Positions 48,001-57,460 of a DNA stretch of 64,000 nt are shown in pieces. This stretch comes from Owenia fusiformis. Lineage: Eukaryota > Annelida > Polychaeta > Sabellida > Oweniidae. Each line of letters opens with the position of its first letter. The first letter of the stretch is position 1. Location: assembly GCA_903813345.2 (NCBI GenBank), contig CAIIXF020000001.1, positions 13,473,915 through 13,537,914 of the forward strand, read 5' to 3'. Position numbers and translations under genes: made by a program. The notes under the pieces were generated by a model. It worked only from the letters and a program-made list of their open reading frames with translations, ran no database searches and was not told the origin of the DNA.

Positions 48001-51000
48001 CTTGTTATTTGAATATGCTATATGAAACACTTATGGTAATTAAATTCTGATTTTAATAAATCAAACCCACGTTAAACCCTATTACATAAAATCATCTAAC
48101 TGAGCAAAATGTGTCAATAGGAAATATGTACCATAATATATGCCATTTATACTTATACAGTTCTAACAAAGAGAAATACTTGAATGAGGTCTCCACCTAT
48201 AAGACCATCTGGCATGACAAGGTGTTGCAAAATTACTTACCAATATCCCAGATGCGAGTAGAAATAATCTTGATTTACATCATTAAAAATTCACTATTCA
48301 GTCAAACTGATGTCATATTTGGAATCTACATGTAAAATTACATTTAGATATGTGGTTTTGAAAAGAGTTTATCAACTTTGAAAATTTAATTTTCTTTGAA
48401 AATATGACTTCTTGGATTCCCCATAGACCCCATGTTGTAAAACCACAAAAAGTGAAATATCTTTTCTTGTGTTGGGCAGATAATATTTTCTTTTACTGGA
48501 CATATTTTAATTTGTATAACTATCAGATACATAAGGGTAATATGAAAAGTGAACCACTAAAACTGATGCATATTCAAATTTAGAGGAATTGTGTAATACC
48601 CCGCCATGTTAATTCCCCCGAATCAGCCACCTGGTGGCGAAAATGGTAACTACCTACTCGCATCTGAGTAATTGGTGATACATGGTCTGTAATCACAGCT
48701 GGAGATGTAGATTTTACTACACTTTCATGGTGGCAGAATGTTACCACTTATCTCTCTTTTCCACTGTAAAACCATGGCTGTAGTTGTTAATTGGCAATTC
48801 CTGTGTTACTTTCAGTAGGAGTGATGAGGAGAAGGAGCTATGCCCTGAGCTGGGGGATGAGGAGGCACTATGGGTCCCACTTAGGCCCCCCAATAATACA
48901 TATCTCAATAAAATGTCCAAGATTGCCAAAGATCTGAGCAGCTCTTCACAGGTGGGTGTAGGAGCATATTTTTCTGAGCATTGTTATGACTGATTTAGTG
49001 CCCTTTCCTCTAGTTGTATTCTGGTAAAAATTGTAAATTGTGCCTGCAAACTTTACATTTCTTTAAACCAGAGTTAAGAGTGATAAAAATCACATATTAA
49101 TGATTATTTATAGTTTGTGGAGACAGACCATTCGGATGAGTACTCAGAAGAGACAGTGCTGCCACCTAGCAAGGAAACAGAATTGTCCAAGACACAGACT
49201 AAATTGTCAGTGATCCCGACTATCAAGGCTGAGAGCATGACTGATACGAGTAGTGAGGGTGAAACAATGAAACAGTCAGATCTAGAGGTATAGTAAGAGA
49301 AAGGCTAGGGAGGTCAAGCTTTGCATTCACATTTTTAAGAGAAATTGTAAGTGCATGTGTAATGGTCTCGGGCTTTGCATAAAAAACCTCCTACCTCATA
49401 CCCACCTACCCTCGTACTTGGGACATGGTACAGTCTTTGAAGGGTTCAATTTTAAAGATCTTAGTTTATGCTGAATTATAGATGCATTTGTAACGGGCCT
49501 TGATAGCAAGTTGCTCCAGCTGGGTTCGATTTCCACTCGGGGCATCGAATTTAGCACACTTTCTTTCAATTTCTTTATCTGGCTTGTTGGACCTAGAGGT
49601 GTCAAGTATTAACCGGTTAACCGGTTAACCGCCGATAATGCCTTGACCGGTCTGAGTTTTTATGGGCGGTTAGTTGACCGTGTATAATTCTGTTATTTCC
49701 CGTGCTTATTTTGCATGCTAATCCGTTTGGTTTTATGGTGTCAGTTTCACGTAAGCTACTCATACATGTCATAAGTCCCATAACTCCTTACAAACATCCA
49801 ATCAGCAACTTTAATCCCTGCCGCATTGCTTTCCCGCGCTTACTTTGCATTTTAATCTGTTTGTTTTCAAGCGTCAGTTTCATGTGAGCTACTCATACAT
49901 GTGATAGGTCCGATAATTCCTTACAAACATCCAATCAGCAACTCTAATCCCTGCCACATTGCTTTCCCGCGCTTACTTACATAGAATAGCGTAAAGCTTG
50001 ACGAACGTAAAAAATAAACGCCGATATATCATTTTTCCAATTTTTTTCAACTTTCAAGATCGAAGATGAAGATTTCATTTGAAATTATAAGTTCAAATTT
50101 CCCGCCGGTTAACCGACTTTAACCGGTAAAAACCCCCGGTTAACCGGTTAATGCTCAAGCGGTTAATTGACACCACTAGTTGGACCTATGCTCGCAGTTG
50201 TTAGTTATTCCCCTGGGGCGCCCTCGGGTCATTACACATAAAAATGCATCCATATGCCTTTATTTATGGATCTGTCATCTGTCTCAAAGTCATAAAATAA
50301 AGCCGGAATTGAAGAAATGTTAATAATTTGAGCTATTTTGAGATTTAATAATCTTTAAAATTGAACCCTTCAATGACTTTATCATGTTCCACGTAGGTGG
50401 GTAGGTGGGTATGAGGTAGGAGGTTTTTTATACAAAGCCATGGTCTCGGGGAAATTGTTTGCCCCTTCATAGTACACACATTTACTTGCCTGATTGACTT
50501 GGTATTTGGAAAATAGTTAAATATTGCAATTAGTTTCTGGAAGAACTATTGATCCTCATTCCTTGGGGGTTGTAATACAAGTCCAGGAACAAGTTTTCTT
50601 AAAAATGAGTAGCTTGACTGCCCTACTCTCAGATCTTGGGAGACTTCAGGTTTTTACTCTCCACCAGAATAATGGAGTCAGAGATTTGTAACAGTGTCAT
50701 CCCATTGAGTTTTAGACAGAGTCAACACTTTTTAATAAATCATGAAATTAATGGCAGTCTGAACTATCCAAATCAAATAAAAATAACAAGTGCTGACATC
50801 TATTCTTTCAGCTTTTTCCATGGCTATATAGCAACTCTCTTATTGTCCCATGATCTTGTGGTTTTGGATTGCGAATTTGTGCCTCCGGTTTCTGAGTGGT
50901 GGAGGAGGGATGCTCTGTATTAATTTCCTCATGGCAAATTATACTCTTATTACAAATTGTTTCTCTTGTTTTTGTGTTTTGTAGTATAATGTTGTACACA

Positions 51001-52500
51001 ACAAATGTTAATTTACATGTTTGTTTGATATGCGTCATGAGTTAATTAGTGTACCATGGCCATAATAGGTGTATCTTTTAGGATGTGCGAGGGCGTGTTT
51101 TTCTGTTTTGTTTTCCAAAATTAATAACTGGTTTGTAAATCAATAACAATTTAGTTGCAATTGCAAGACTTTCACCTCTGTTTCGTTTTATGAGGTCATA
51201 CTTGCGTGGGATGGACATTTTAATAGACACCTATGACACATAAACAAAAGTAAACAACTCAATAATATATCATCTGATATTCAAATTTTATTTAAAAAAT
51301 AATCAAAATATGTGACAATAATCAATATAAAATATTCAAGAAAATTGTATTGCACAGTTTTGAAATCTTAAAAAGTAATACTGCTTCTAATATCATACAT
51401 ATTAATATCTATGATTGACCTGAGGAAGATTTAATTGTAAATTGAAATCTTCATTAAACTCAAATTTTTGCCTAAAATTTGGAACTGAAGAAAAAAAAAT
51501 TGTATTGCATTTTCCTGTTGAGTCAATGGACTTGCCCTGGCAGTTCTAAATGTAGCCCCATTGTTTATATTTGTTGTAATCTGCAAGATGTTAAATCAAC
51601 TCGCCATTTCCTGTCTGTGTGTCTGCGTTGGAGTAAGCTTCCCTATTCTGCTGGAATAACCTCATACGATTCTCCAAATACTCATGTGTCAAATTATGTC
51701 TTGTAATAATCCCAACTATCTGCAAATACAGATGAAACAGTCTGTTAAAACTATTTCAACAGTAAAGGATTAATAATATGCATTCACAGTATTAATTTTA
51801 CCCAGGGCTTAAGAATTACTTTATGATAAAGCTTCTAATCTAATTTCTATCTTGTATGAATACTAGATTAGTATCTACAACTAGTTTTGAGTATTGACTA
51901 TCAATTTTCAATTATTTTTCAATGTGTATTGTAATGACTTTGATATGAATGAAATGTCCCTTGGTGTTATGGTCTCGGATTGTGATATTGATATTCGAAG
52001 GGGGAGGGTGTTTTAGATACTGTTTCTTTTCACGTTGGATCATGACTCTGGATAGTTGGTTAGATAGTCTATTTCCCTCATGACTGTATTAAATGGTTGA
52101 ATTCTTAAAATAAATGTGAATTTAAATTTTTCAGTGGGATTTTGAATGGGGAAGTGGTGAACTGAGGCCTTTGAACAGTCATGATGTAATGGAGATATTA
52201 GCTGCTGAAGATGCAGCACAATCAATAGGAGGCAGCACAATTCAACACCACAGAAATAGCGGTGACATCTATATATATGATGAGGAAACATTACTTCATA
52301 GTGAACTTCAAAAACAAACATCTGTTAGTGATTCAGAAATAGAGAAACATAGTACATATAGAGGGCAGTACACTCTTCCAGAGAATCAATTACAGCGTGA
52401 CTTCTTCATGGATCCATTTAATGCCAATGGCGATGATAATCAAAATAACAATGTTGTACATTGGTTCAATGAGAGATCAATGGATGGTTTGAATAGCTGA
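38931..52500 (+). CDS. Gene C: PQ-loop transporter of the SLC66A1/PQLC2 type with long cytosolic tail
   Basis: Ten exons (38931-39061, 39392-39521, 40099-40210, 41460-41617, 42124-42225, 42402-42544, 45582-45689, 48816-48951, 49114-49287, 52135-52500) total 1560 bases with all phases compatible, i.e. 519 residues. The family is shown by two PQ-loop repeats: ADTVNVMGAYMASQLGTQ...LYFLLADIAL and GYLCGVISTLLYWVACLPRI, then the LPWTVGRLGLIGID block. Known relatives export lysine/arginine from lysosomes and have about 290 residues; here ~180 acidic residues are added. The PQ dipeptides are replaced (AH and PR). DEETLL in the tail fits an acidic dileucine lysosome signal. AATAAA at 52612 is a likely poly(A) signal. 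Confidence 0.83.
39392..39521 (+). CDS. Gene C exon 2: first PQ-loop repeat
   Basis: The acceptor is actatatttag ending 39391 and the donor acacag|gtagga. It encodes LLRINHWEYKQSKEVSLMPI and LHLVLADTVNVMGAYMASQL. It starts only 16 bases after a TGTCACCACC-type repeat (39233-39375). Confidence 0.85.
40099..40210 (+). CDS. Gene C exon 3: TM segment of PQ-loop 1
   Basis: The acceptor is ttgtttcag ending 40098; the donor is aaat|gtaagt, phase 1. It encodes ILIGLYFLLADIALCSHYII. Y-x3-x-AD matches the conserved YYVLAD block of PQLC2 proteins. Confidence 0.87.
40211..41459. other. Gene C intron 3, mostly filled by the 19-bp array
   Basis: The first ~170 bases are ordinary AT-rich intron; the remainder is the 19-bp minisatellite, which runs into the 3' splice site. 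Confidence 0.85.
40380..41478 (+). repeat. 19-bp minisatellite (~57 copies) whose last unit is the 3' splice site of exon 4
   Basis: The unit is TTATACTYTGAATGCATTG. The last units grade step by step: TATACTTACAATGCATTGC, then TTTACTTTCAGTGCATTGC, also 19 bp. This final unit contains the TTTCAG acceptor and the first eight exon bases (exon begins at 41460). The array thus shares its sequence with the splice junction. Higher-order blocks of several units are also duplicated (about 40.45-40.72 kb against about 40.74-41.0 kb). Confidence 0.92.
41460..41617 (+). CDS. Gene C exon 4: third TM segment and luminal loop
   Basis: It encodes HCWKRKSGVSVLLLPWALTG and a loop ending RILLGVNNQ. Human PQLC2 has the comparable RALLSVESGS stretch before its second PQ-loop. 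The donor is caatcag|gtaact, phase 0. Confidence 0.8.
41966..42110. repeat. (CATAC)n microsatellite just upstream of exon 5
   Basis: An imperfect CATAC/CACAC pentamer run. It ends about 14 bases before the exon 5 acceptor (gtatcatacttttag). Confidence 0.9.
42124..42225 (+). CDS. Gene C exon 5: second PQ-loop with PQ changed to PR
   Basis: The acceptor is atacttttag ending 42123; the donor is gagtg|gtaaga. It encodes SEKWSTLIVTVGYLCGVIST and LLYWVACLPRICRV. In relatives LPQI stands where LPRI is seen. Confidence 0.85.
42402..42544 (+). CDS. Gene C exon 6: TM5-6 block, seed of the 67-bp array
   Basis: The acceptor is tctgtttccag ending 42401; the donor is gggag|gtaagt at 42544/42545, phase 2. 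It encodes FQEKTFSQRQCTFYLLSIPA, NLFYLIGVFTQATSHT and HTLPWTVG. Its last 59 bases plus the donor are the founder of the downstream array. Which of the ~43 near-identical donors is used cannot be told from sequence alone. Confidence 0.85.
42486..45398 (+). repeat. 67-bp minisatellite (~43 copies), each unit = end of exon 6 + GTAAGT donor
   Basis: Each unit reads from TTTACTCAGGCCACCTCCCA through TTGGACTGTAGGGAG to GTAAGT. Exact spacing is 67 bp (donors at 42545 and 42612); the exon founder is 68 bp. Nearly all units keep GTAAGT; exceptions are GTATGT, GTACGT, GTAGGT and GAAAGT. Units also keep a TTTATTTACTCAG acceptor-like end, so each is a potential 49-base pseudo-exon. 67 is not divisible by three, so inclusion would shift the frame. 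Variant sub-types recur in blocks. Confidence 0.93.
45582..45689 (+). CDS. Gene C exon 7: last TM segment and start of cytosolic tail
   Basis: The acceptor is cattgttatag ending 45581; the donor is ctcag|gtactt. It encodes LGLIGIDIGMLLQILQNRRK then QDGWHEIDESVVSLLR. It joins exon 6 in phase 2 to give LPWTVGRLGLIGID, the conserved block of PQLC2 proteins. Confidence 0.85.
46130..46390. repeat. Irregular 15-18-bp C-rich tandem repeat
   Basis: Units GACATTTCACCCCYTA, with variable length and one or two C-run slips per unit. About 16 copies. Confidence 0.85.
46676..47393. repeat. Two identical 221-bp direct repeats flanking 276 bp
   Basis: TTTATATTTCTCATAAATTT at 46676 recurs at 47173, and identity continues to AAAAAATGCC (46896 / 47393). 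No base difference was seen by eye. It may be a young duplication, a terminal-repeat mini-element, or an assembly artefact. Confidence 0.85.
48816..48951 (+). CDS. Gene C exon 8: acidic cytosolic tail
   Basis: The acceptor is ttactttcag ending 48815; the donor is cacag|gtgggt. It encodes SRSDEEKELCPELGDEEALW and a Ser-rich end. Not homologous to anything I recognise. Confidence 0.75.
49114..49287 (+). CDS. Gene C exon 9: acidic Ser/Thr-rich tail
   Basis: The acceptor is ttatttatag ending 49113; the donor is gag|gtatag. The donor is weak; read-through gives V then TAG at 49291, so a shorter isoform ending here is possible. Confidence 0.65.
49371..50439. mobile_element. Mutator-like element (1069 bp) with 9-bp TSD in gene C intron 9
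   Basis: ATGGTCTCG is duplicated at 49362-49370 and 50440-50448. TIRs begin GGCTTTGCATAAAAAACCTC and extend about 90 bp (...CAATTTTAAAGAT) with a few mismatches. A 9-bp target duplication and long TIRs fit MULE-type transposases. No transposase ORF is present. Confidence 0.8.
49594..50178. mobile_element. hAT-type element (585 bp) nested inside the Mutator-like element
   Basis: GTTGGACC is duplicated at 49586-49593 and 50179-50186. The ends are TAGAGGTGTCAAG and TTGACACCACTA, followed by AACCGGTTAACCGG-rich subterminal palindromes. A ~140-bp internal direct repeat (TTTGCAT...CATCCAATCAGCAACT) is present twice. Confidence 0.88.
50450..52134. other. Gene C intron 9, right part
   Basis: AT-rich sequence; no exon on either strand was confirmed. 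The open frame 50636-50923 (+) has no recognisable domain or convincing splice acceptor. The last exons of the ClC-6 gene, expected to the left of 52728 on the minus strand, were searched for here and not found. Confidence 0.45.
52135..52500 (+). CDS. Gene C terminal exon: tail with dileucine signal
   Basis: The acceptor is aatttttcag ending 52134; the TGA is at 52498-52500. It encodes WDFEWGSGELRPLNSHDVME...IYDEETLLHSELQ...DGLNS. DEETLL matches [DE]xxxL[LI], as does ELEPLL in the human protein's C-terminus. Confidence 0.78.
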   Translation, partial: WDFEWGSGELRPLNSHDVMEILAAEDAAQSIGGSTIQHHRNSGDIYIYDEETLLHSELQKQTSVSDSEIEKHSTYRGQYTLPENQLQRDFFMDPFNANGDDNQNNNVVHWFNERSMDGLNS

Positions 52501-52611
52501 TACAAAGTTGCCTCAGAGGGGCAGTAGAACCTGAGCTATAAACAACTGTTATACAAAACAGTGAAGTGAAGTGAATATCTAAGCACGAGTGCCAGAAGAC
52601 ACTTTACAACA

Positions 52612-52617
52612 AATAAA
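52612..52617 (+). terminator. Poly(A) signal AATAAA for gene C
   Basis: It lies 112 bases after the gene C stop; another AATAAA-like site lies near 52688. The short 3' UTR ends close to the ClC-6 exon on the other strand. Confidence 0.5.
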
Positions 52618-52727
52618 TTATTATGATGAGAATGAGAAAATGTGCAATTGGATTAAACAAAAAAAGAAAATTATGAGTATCAAAAAAATAAATAATGACT
52701 ATATTTTATAAAATGATAGCATATTAC

Positions 52728-52853
52728 CTCTCCGTTGTTATTGATTATTGGTAAATGTCTAAGTCCCATGCTGCGAAAGAGGTTGAAGATTTGAGTGACA
52801 GGTGTATGTGGGGATGCCATATAAGGACATGGGTTCATATAGGGTGTCACATC
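52728..52853 (-). CDS. CLCN6: Gene D exon: CBS2 core
   Basis: On the minus strand the acceptor is ttttttttcag and the donor GGAGAG|gtaata. It encodes DVTPYMNPCPYMASPHTPVT, FNLFRSMGLRHLPIINNN. Reading past the donor gives no similarity, so splicing is likely. Confidence 0.9.
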
Positions 52854-55800
52854 CTGAAAAAAAATATCATAATATATACATGCATGAATCAATCACTTAA
52901 ATTATTTGTACATAAAACAATTCATAGTAACCTTGTTATTATCTATGGAGCCACTCAGTAAAATTACAATTTCTCTGCACCATGATGTCCAATCAAGATC
53001 ATTTGTATTCCTGAGACATTTGGGCATCCAGGAATGACAATGTCGACCCAAAGATTCCAAACTATATTGACATAATTTATGAATGAAATCAGGAAGAATT
53101 GGATGTCATGCATGAATGTCTTTGTAAATTATTATAAATTCAGATTCCGTTGTCATTGATGATATTGAAGACGCTATATTGTGGTGATTCACGACCCCAT
53201 TTGATAGAAATTTCATATAATACATCATCGCACGAGCTTAACGCATGCACGGAATTAGCAACAATAAAGTCCCATGAAACGAGCACCAAGTGATAAAAGA
53301 GTTGAAGCGACAGTTATGTCCGCCATTTGTGACAACGGTATCTGACTTTACCGTTGTCAGGCTATCCCGCTGTGAGGTAGCAGGAAATATAAAATATTGG
53401 ATTGATCTGATACACAAGAAAGAGTCATGACTTCAAGTTTATAACAGACATGATCCTTCATGTGGCATAACCCAAAGCCATTCATGTTCATAGCTGAAGT
53501 ATCATTTTGAAAAGCAAATTATTACAAGGTATTGATTATATTTCTTTGTCTTGTTTATATTCTAAAAGGAAAAGGGGAGAGGAATATTGGGGGCTTGAAT
53601 TTTTCCTAAAAATCCTTTCTCAGAGTTCTTTTAATATATCTCAATAGACCCGTGGGCCAGGCTACATTTGAGCTGTTAAGATCTTATTATCACCATAACT
53701 ATGAAATAGAATCATCTGTAATAGCATTTGCATGTAAAGGAACCTGATTAAACTGAATCCCAGGCTCTAAAATCCGTTTGAAACCAGAGAATTTTTCATT
53801 TTTTGCCAGATTTTGAAATTTTACTAAATATACAGTATATACAGTATGCGATGCTCAGTTTAGTAAAATTAGTCAGCAGAGATCATTTCTACACGTTTTA
53901 AAACAAATTTTGTGTAAATTGGTTGAAAATTGTTTAAATAAGAGCAATTTTAGTGAAAAATTATGTGACAGATTATCTCATCGCACTGGGTTTCAAGGTC
54001 ATTTCTTAGGTGACAAGAAATCTTGCCACTCTGGGTAGTCAAGAGGCGGAGTAAATACACAGATTGCTGAAAATGGTGACCCTGTATAGAAGAAGCAGAA
54101 AAACACATGAATTGGTGAGCAGAAAATATGCTGATAAGGCCACAATTGTAGTTTATGTCTGAATCTTATTTCTTAAAACTACATTTTTTAAACACTTTGG
54201 ATACTACCTGGAACTAACAGAGAAGCACACTGAGACATTGTTCTACTTAATTAATTCCTATAAGACATTACTGTAGAAACTCATCACCCAGGATTAAGTT
54301 AATGATAAAAAGCTGTATGTATTTCAATCATTTTATTCTGAACTTTGCCACAATTCATTTTACTTATTGTAAGTAATACTGATTTTTTTGTTTTTGTGGT
54401 ATGTCAGTGAATGAAATAATAAAATTAATTGGGAAAATCAATTGAGGTTACTGCTAAGAATTATTTAAAGGGTTTGAAAATAATACTGTATGAAACTAAA
54501 AAAACACTTTAAGGCGCTATGCAAAGTAACTTATCTCAGGTAAACTGAGATAATTTAAATGCCTTGAATGCTTATCTATGGTACTGTAACCAAACTAGAA
54601 AAACAGCAACTCCACGGAGTAGCAAATCCCACCGAACAAAACATATTATGCTTATTATAGCTTGTGTAAGTGTTAAAATGTTTGTGCACTTTGTGATAGA
54701 AGCATGAAATTTGGCACAAAGTTAGTTTATACCATTGTGAACTAGGCATCATCATATAAAATTTGAACCAAATCCGTTCACTGGTATATGAGTTATCAAA
54801 GATTACGTTTTTTGCGAAAATTGGCCGCCATCTTGAAAATTATTTCTTGAACAGAGCTACTGTGTCCCTAGGCATAATCATATAAAATTTCAACCAAATC
54901 TGTTCACTGGTACTGTATTTGAGTTATCAAAGATTACGTTTTTACTAAGAATTGCCGCTATTTTGAAATTAAGCGGCCATCTTGAAAAATTTTTGTCGAA
55001 CATAGCTACTGTGTCCCTAAGCATCATCATATAAAATTTGAACCAAATCCGTTCACTGGTATTTGAGTCATCAAAGATTAAATATTTTTACGAAAAATGG
55101 CCGCCATTTTGAAATTAAGCGGCCATCTTGAAAATCTCATTTTTGTGCGAAACTCCTTTGTCCCTAGGCATCAGCGTATAAAATTTGAACCAAATCTGTT
55201 CACTGGTATATGAGTTATCAAAGATTACGTTTTTTACGAAAATTGGCGGCCATCTTGAAATTCAGCCACCATCTTGAAAATTATTTCTTGAACAGAGCTA
55301 CTGTGTCCCTAGGCATTATCATATAAAATTTCAACAAAATCTGTTCACTAGTATTTGAGTTATCAAAGATTACGTTTTTTACGAAAAATTGCCGCCATTT
55401 TGAAATAAAGCGGCCATCTTGAAATTTGTTGTCGAACATAGCAACTGTGTCCCTAAGCATCATCATATGAAATTTGAATCAAATCCGTTCACTGGTATTT
55501 GAGTTATCAAAGATTACATATTTTTACGAAAAATGGCCGCCATTTTGAAATTAAGCGGCCATCTTGAAAATCTCTTTTTGTGCGAAACTCCTTTGTCCCT
55601 AGGCATCAGTATATAAAATTTGAACCAAATCCGTCAACTTGTATTTGAGTTATTAAAGATTACATTTTTTACGAAAAATGGCGGCCATTTTGAATTCAGT
55701 GGCCATATTGAAAATTCCTTCTCGAGCAGAGGTCCTACACCCATAAGGCATAAGCCTATAAAATTTGAATCAAATCCGTGAAACGGTATTTGAGTTATCG

Positions 55801-56022
55801 CCCGGACAAACAGACGGACGGACGGACGGATGGACGGACGGCTTTCCTATATCCCTCTCGAACTTCGTTCGGTGGAATAATAACACCACAAATGTCATAC
55901 ATTATTGTGCTTACCATGATACTGGCAGGGTCCAACTCAGACAGATTGATGTCGTGAATGTTAGGGTAACGTGGATACAATCTTGTCAACTCCTCATAGC
56001 TGAGCCTCGTTTGATTGTTACC
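52728..56022 (-). CDS. CLCN6: Gene D: ClC-6-type endolysosomal chloride/proton exchanger, CBS region (partial)
   Basis: Two phase-0 exons on the minus strand, 56022-55915 (36 codons) and 52853-52728 (42 codons), join to ...LSYEELTRLYPRYPNIHDI...DPASIM|DVTPYMNPCPYMASPH...FNLFRSMGLRHLPIINNNGE. This is the CBS2 region of ClC-6: the family words RLSY, YPRYP-IHD, DVTPYMNP and VFNLFR-MGLRHLP are all there. ClC-7 differs (LSEFMNPSPY). Upstream channel exons are beyond the window or not recognised, and the last exon was not found. Confidence 0.88.
52854..54588. other. Gene D intron, with a foldback fragment at 53140-53400
   Basis: 53140-53400 is a diverged single-arm copy of the foldback family of 60.2-62.7 kb, including its hairpin core (53331-53358). 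The remainder is AT-rich and featureless. Confidence 0.6.
54589..55890. mobile_element. Repeat element with ~145-bp internal tandem units and a GGACG tract
   Basis: It starts AACAGCAACTCCACGGAGTA and has about eight units, each with GCATCATCATATAAAATTTG, TTTGAGTTATCAAAGATTAC and GGCCGCCATTTTGAAA, at about 54746, 54873, 55020, 55168, 55314, 55458, 55601 and 55745. It ends with (GGACG)n and CCTCTCGAACTTCGTTCGGT. This combination is common in molluscan and other invertebrate genomes as far as I recall. A second copy of its left end (CGGCAACTCCGCTGAGTAGC) begins at 56201. Confidence 0.75.
55915..56022 (-). CDS. CLCN6: Gene D exon: start of CBS2 region
   Basis: On the minus strand the acceptor is gattttgcag and the donor ATCATG|gtaagc. 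It encodes GNNQTRLSYEELTRLYPRYP, NIHDINLSELDPASIM. The intron downstream begins 35 bases from the GTTCGGTGG end of a transposon-like repeat. Confidence 0.9.
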
Positions 56023-57380
56023 CTGCAAAATCAAAATTTGAATGGATGAATAAATGAATAAAATCAGTTTGCATCCCATGTAATGATAATGAGTTTTTGG
56101 TTTCCAGATTACATAGGCCAGTTATGGTTAAGAAAAGATTGATAATCATCCATAATATCCTGAAAAATGAATAAATATATGAAAAATATTAACTAGATAA
56201 CGGCAACTCCGCTGAGTAGCAAATCCCAACGAACAAAATATCAATTAGCGAATTCCAATCAATTATACTCATTACTTTGGTTAAAATTGAAAAAATTAGA
56301 TTTTAGAATTGCGAATTCCTGCAAAGCAGCCATTTTGAATTTTCTGAGATACAAATCTGAAAAATAATACCATAATTGTGATCTACTCCAAAAGTCCTTC
56401 AATTTGAGTATAATATAGCCATACTTTGAAGGGATCGAAAAATTATTGCGAAATCGTACATTAGACGGCCATTTTGAATTTTACGAGGCTCGAATCATAA
56501 AAAAGATACAATATTTGCAATCTACTCTTAATTGCCTTTCATTTGAGTATAATAAAGCAGTATACTTTAGAAAGATCTAAAAATTAGCGAAAATTTCTGT
56601 TTTCCTGTCCCCCCATACACGGCCCCTGGGGGTCAGGATGAAAAACACGGAATATATGTGAAATAGATAAATGTTGTGAATATACTACCAAAATTTCAAA
56701 CAATAATATTAATTACTTTGGTTCAGAATGAAAAATTTATGATTTTTGCGAAAAAGTCCCGTCATTTTTAAAGCGTAAAACTATTCACCAATATACATCT
56801 TTCCACTAAATATGAAGAAAATCTTAGTCAGATTTGAATTTCTGAGAACTTGTAGATGATTTTGAAAAAAATTGGTCAATTTGAAGCAAGATGAAAAAAG
56901 ACCTTTTCGACCTTGAGAATGTCATTGAAGGTCAAATCTTTTTTGACCTTGAGAAGGTCATTGAAGGTCAAATAATAGTCAGATTTGAATGAGTGGTCAA
57001 TTTGAAGCAAGTTAAATAAAGACCTTTTTTACCTTGAGAAGGTCATTGAAGGTCAAATATCAAATCTAAAGTCAGATTTGAACTTCTGGTAATTTGTAGA
57101 TGATAATTGGTCAATTTGAAGCAAGTTGAAAAATACCTTTTTGACCTTTTTTGACCTTGAAAGGGTCATTAAAGGTCACATCTTAAATATAAAGTCAGAT
57201 AAAGTCAGATTTGAATTTCTGGAAACATGTAGATGATTCTGAAAAATTGAAGTCAGTCTAAACAGTATTTGTTCTGTTATTGGAAGTTGTAAGAATTTGT
57301 TACAGACGCCGATCGCCAACCACCAACCGCCGTCAAAAAAAACTGGACACATAACAATATGTCACCACTTTTTGGTGGTG
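56023..57380. mobile_element. Interspersed repeats upstream of the ClC-6 exon, including an inverted TGTCACCACC copy
   Basis: 56201-56600 is a second left-end copy of the 54.6-kb family. 56880-57250 holds AGGTCATTGAAGGTCAAAT tandem units of about 110 bp. 57360-57380 (ATGTCACCAC..GGTGGTGACAT) is the terminal hairpin of the 23-kb family, here in the opposite direction. Confidence 0.65.
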
Positions 57381-57460
57381 ACATAATAATAAACCATCAG
57401 AAATTACAGAATTACCAATATTTTTTTTAAATCTGACACATTTTTGAAATAAGATACATT

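Larger units (their letters stand above)
45690..48815. other. Gene C intron 7 with tandem 'GACATTTCACCCC' repeats and a 221-bp direct duplication
   Basis: 46130-46390 holds an irregular 15-18-bp array (ACATTTCACCCCTTAG variants). 46676-46896 and 47173-47393 are apparently identical 221-bp direct repeats 497 bp apart. The rest is AT-rich with no exon recognised. Confidence 0.75.

Noticed and set aside
50636-50923. 95-codon plus frame in gene C intron 9 as an extra exon
   Set aside because: No acceptor in the right phase and no recognisable domain.
52728-56022. ClC-7 instead of ClC-6
   Set aside because: DVTPYMNP and YPRYPNIHD match ClC-6; ClC-7 has LSEFMNPSPY and a different spacing before it.
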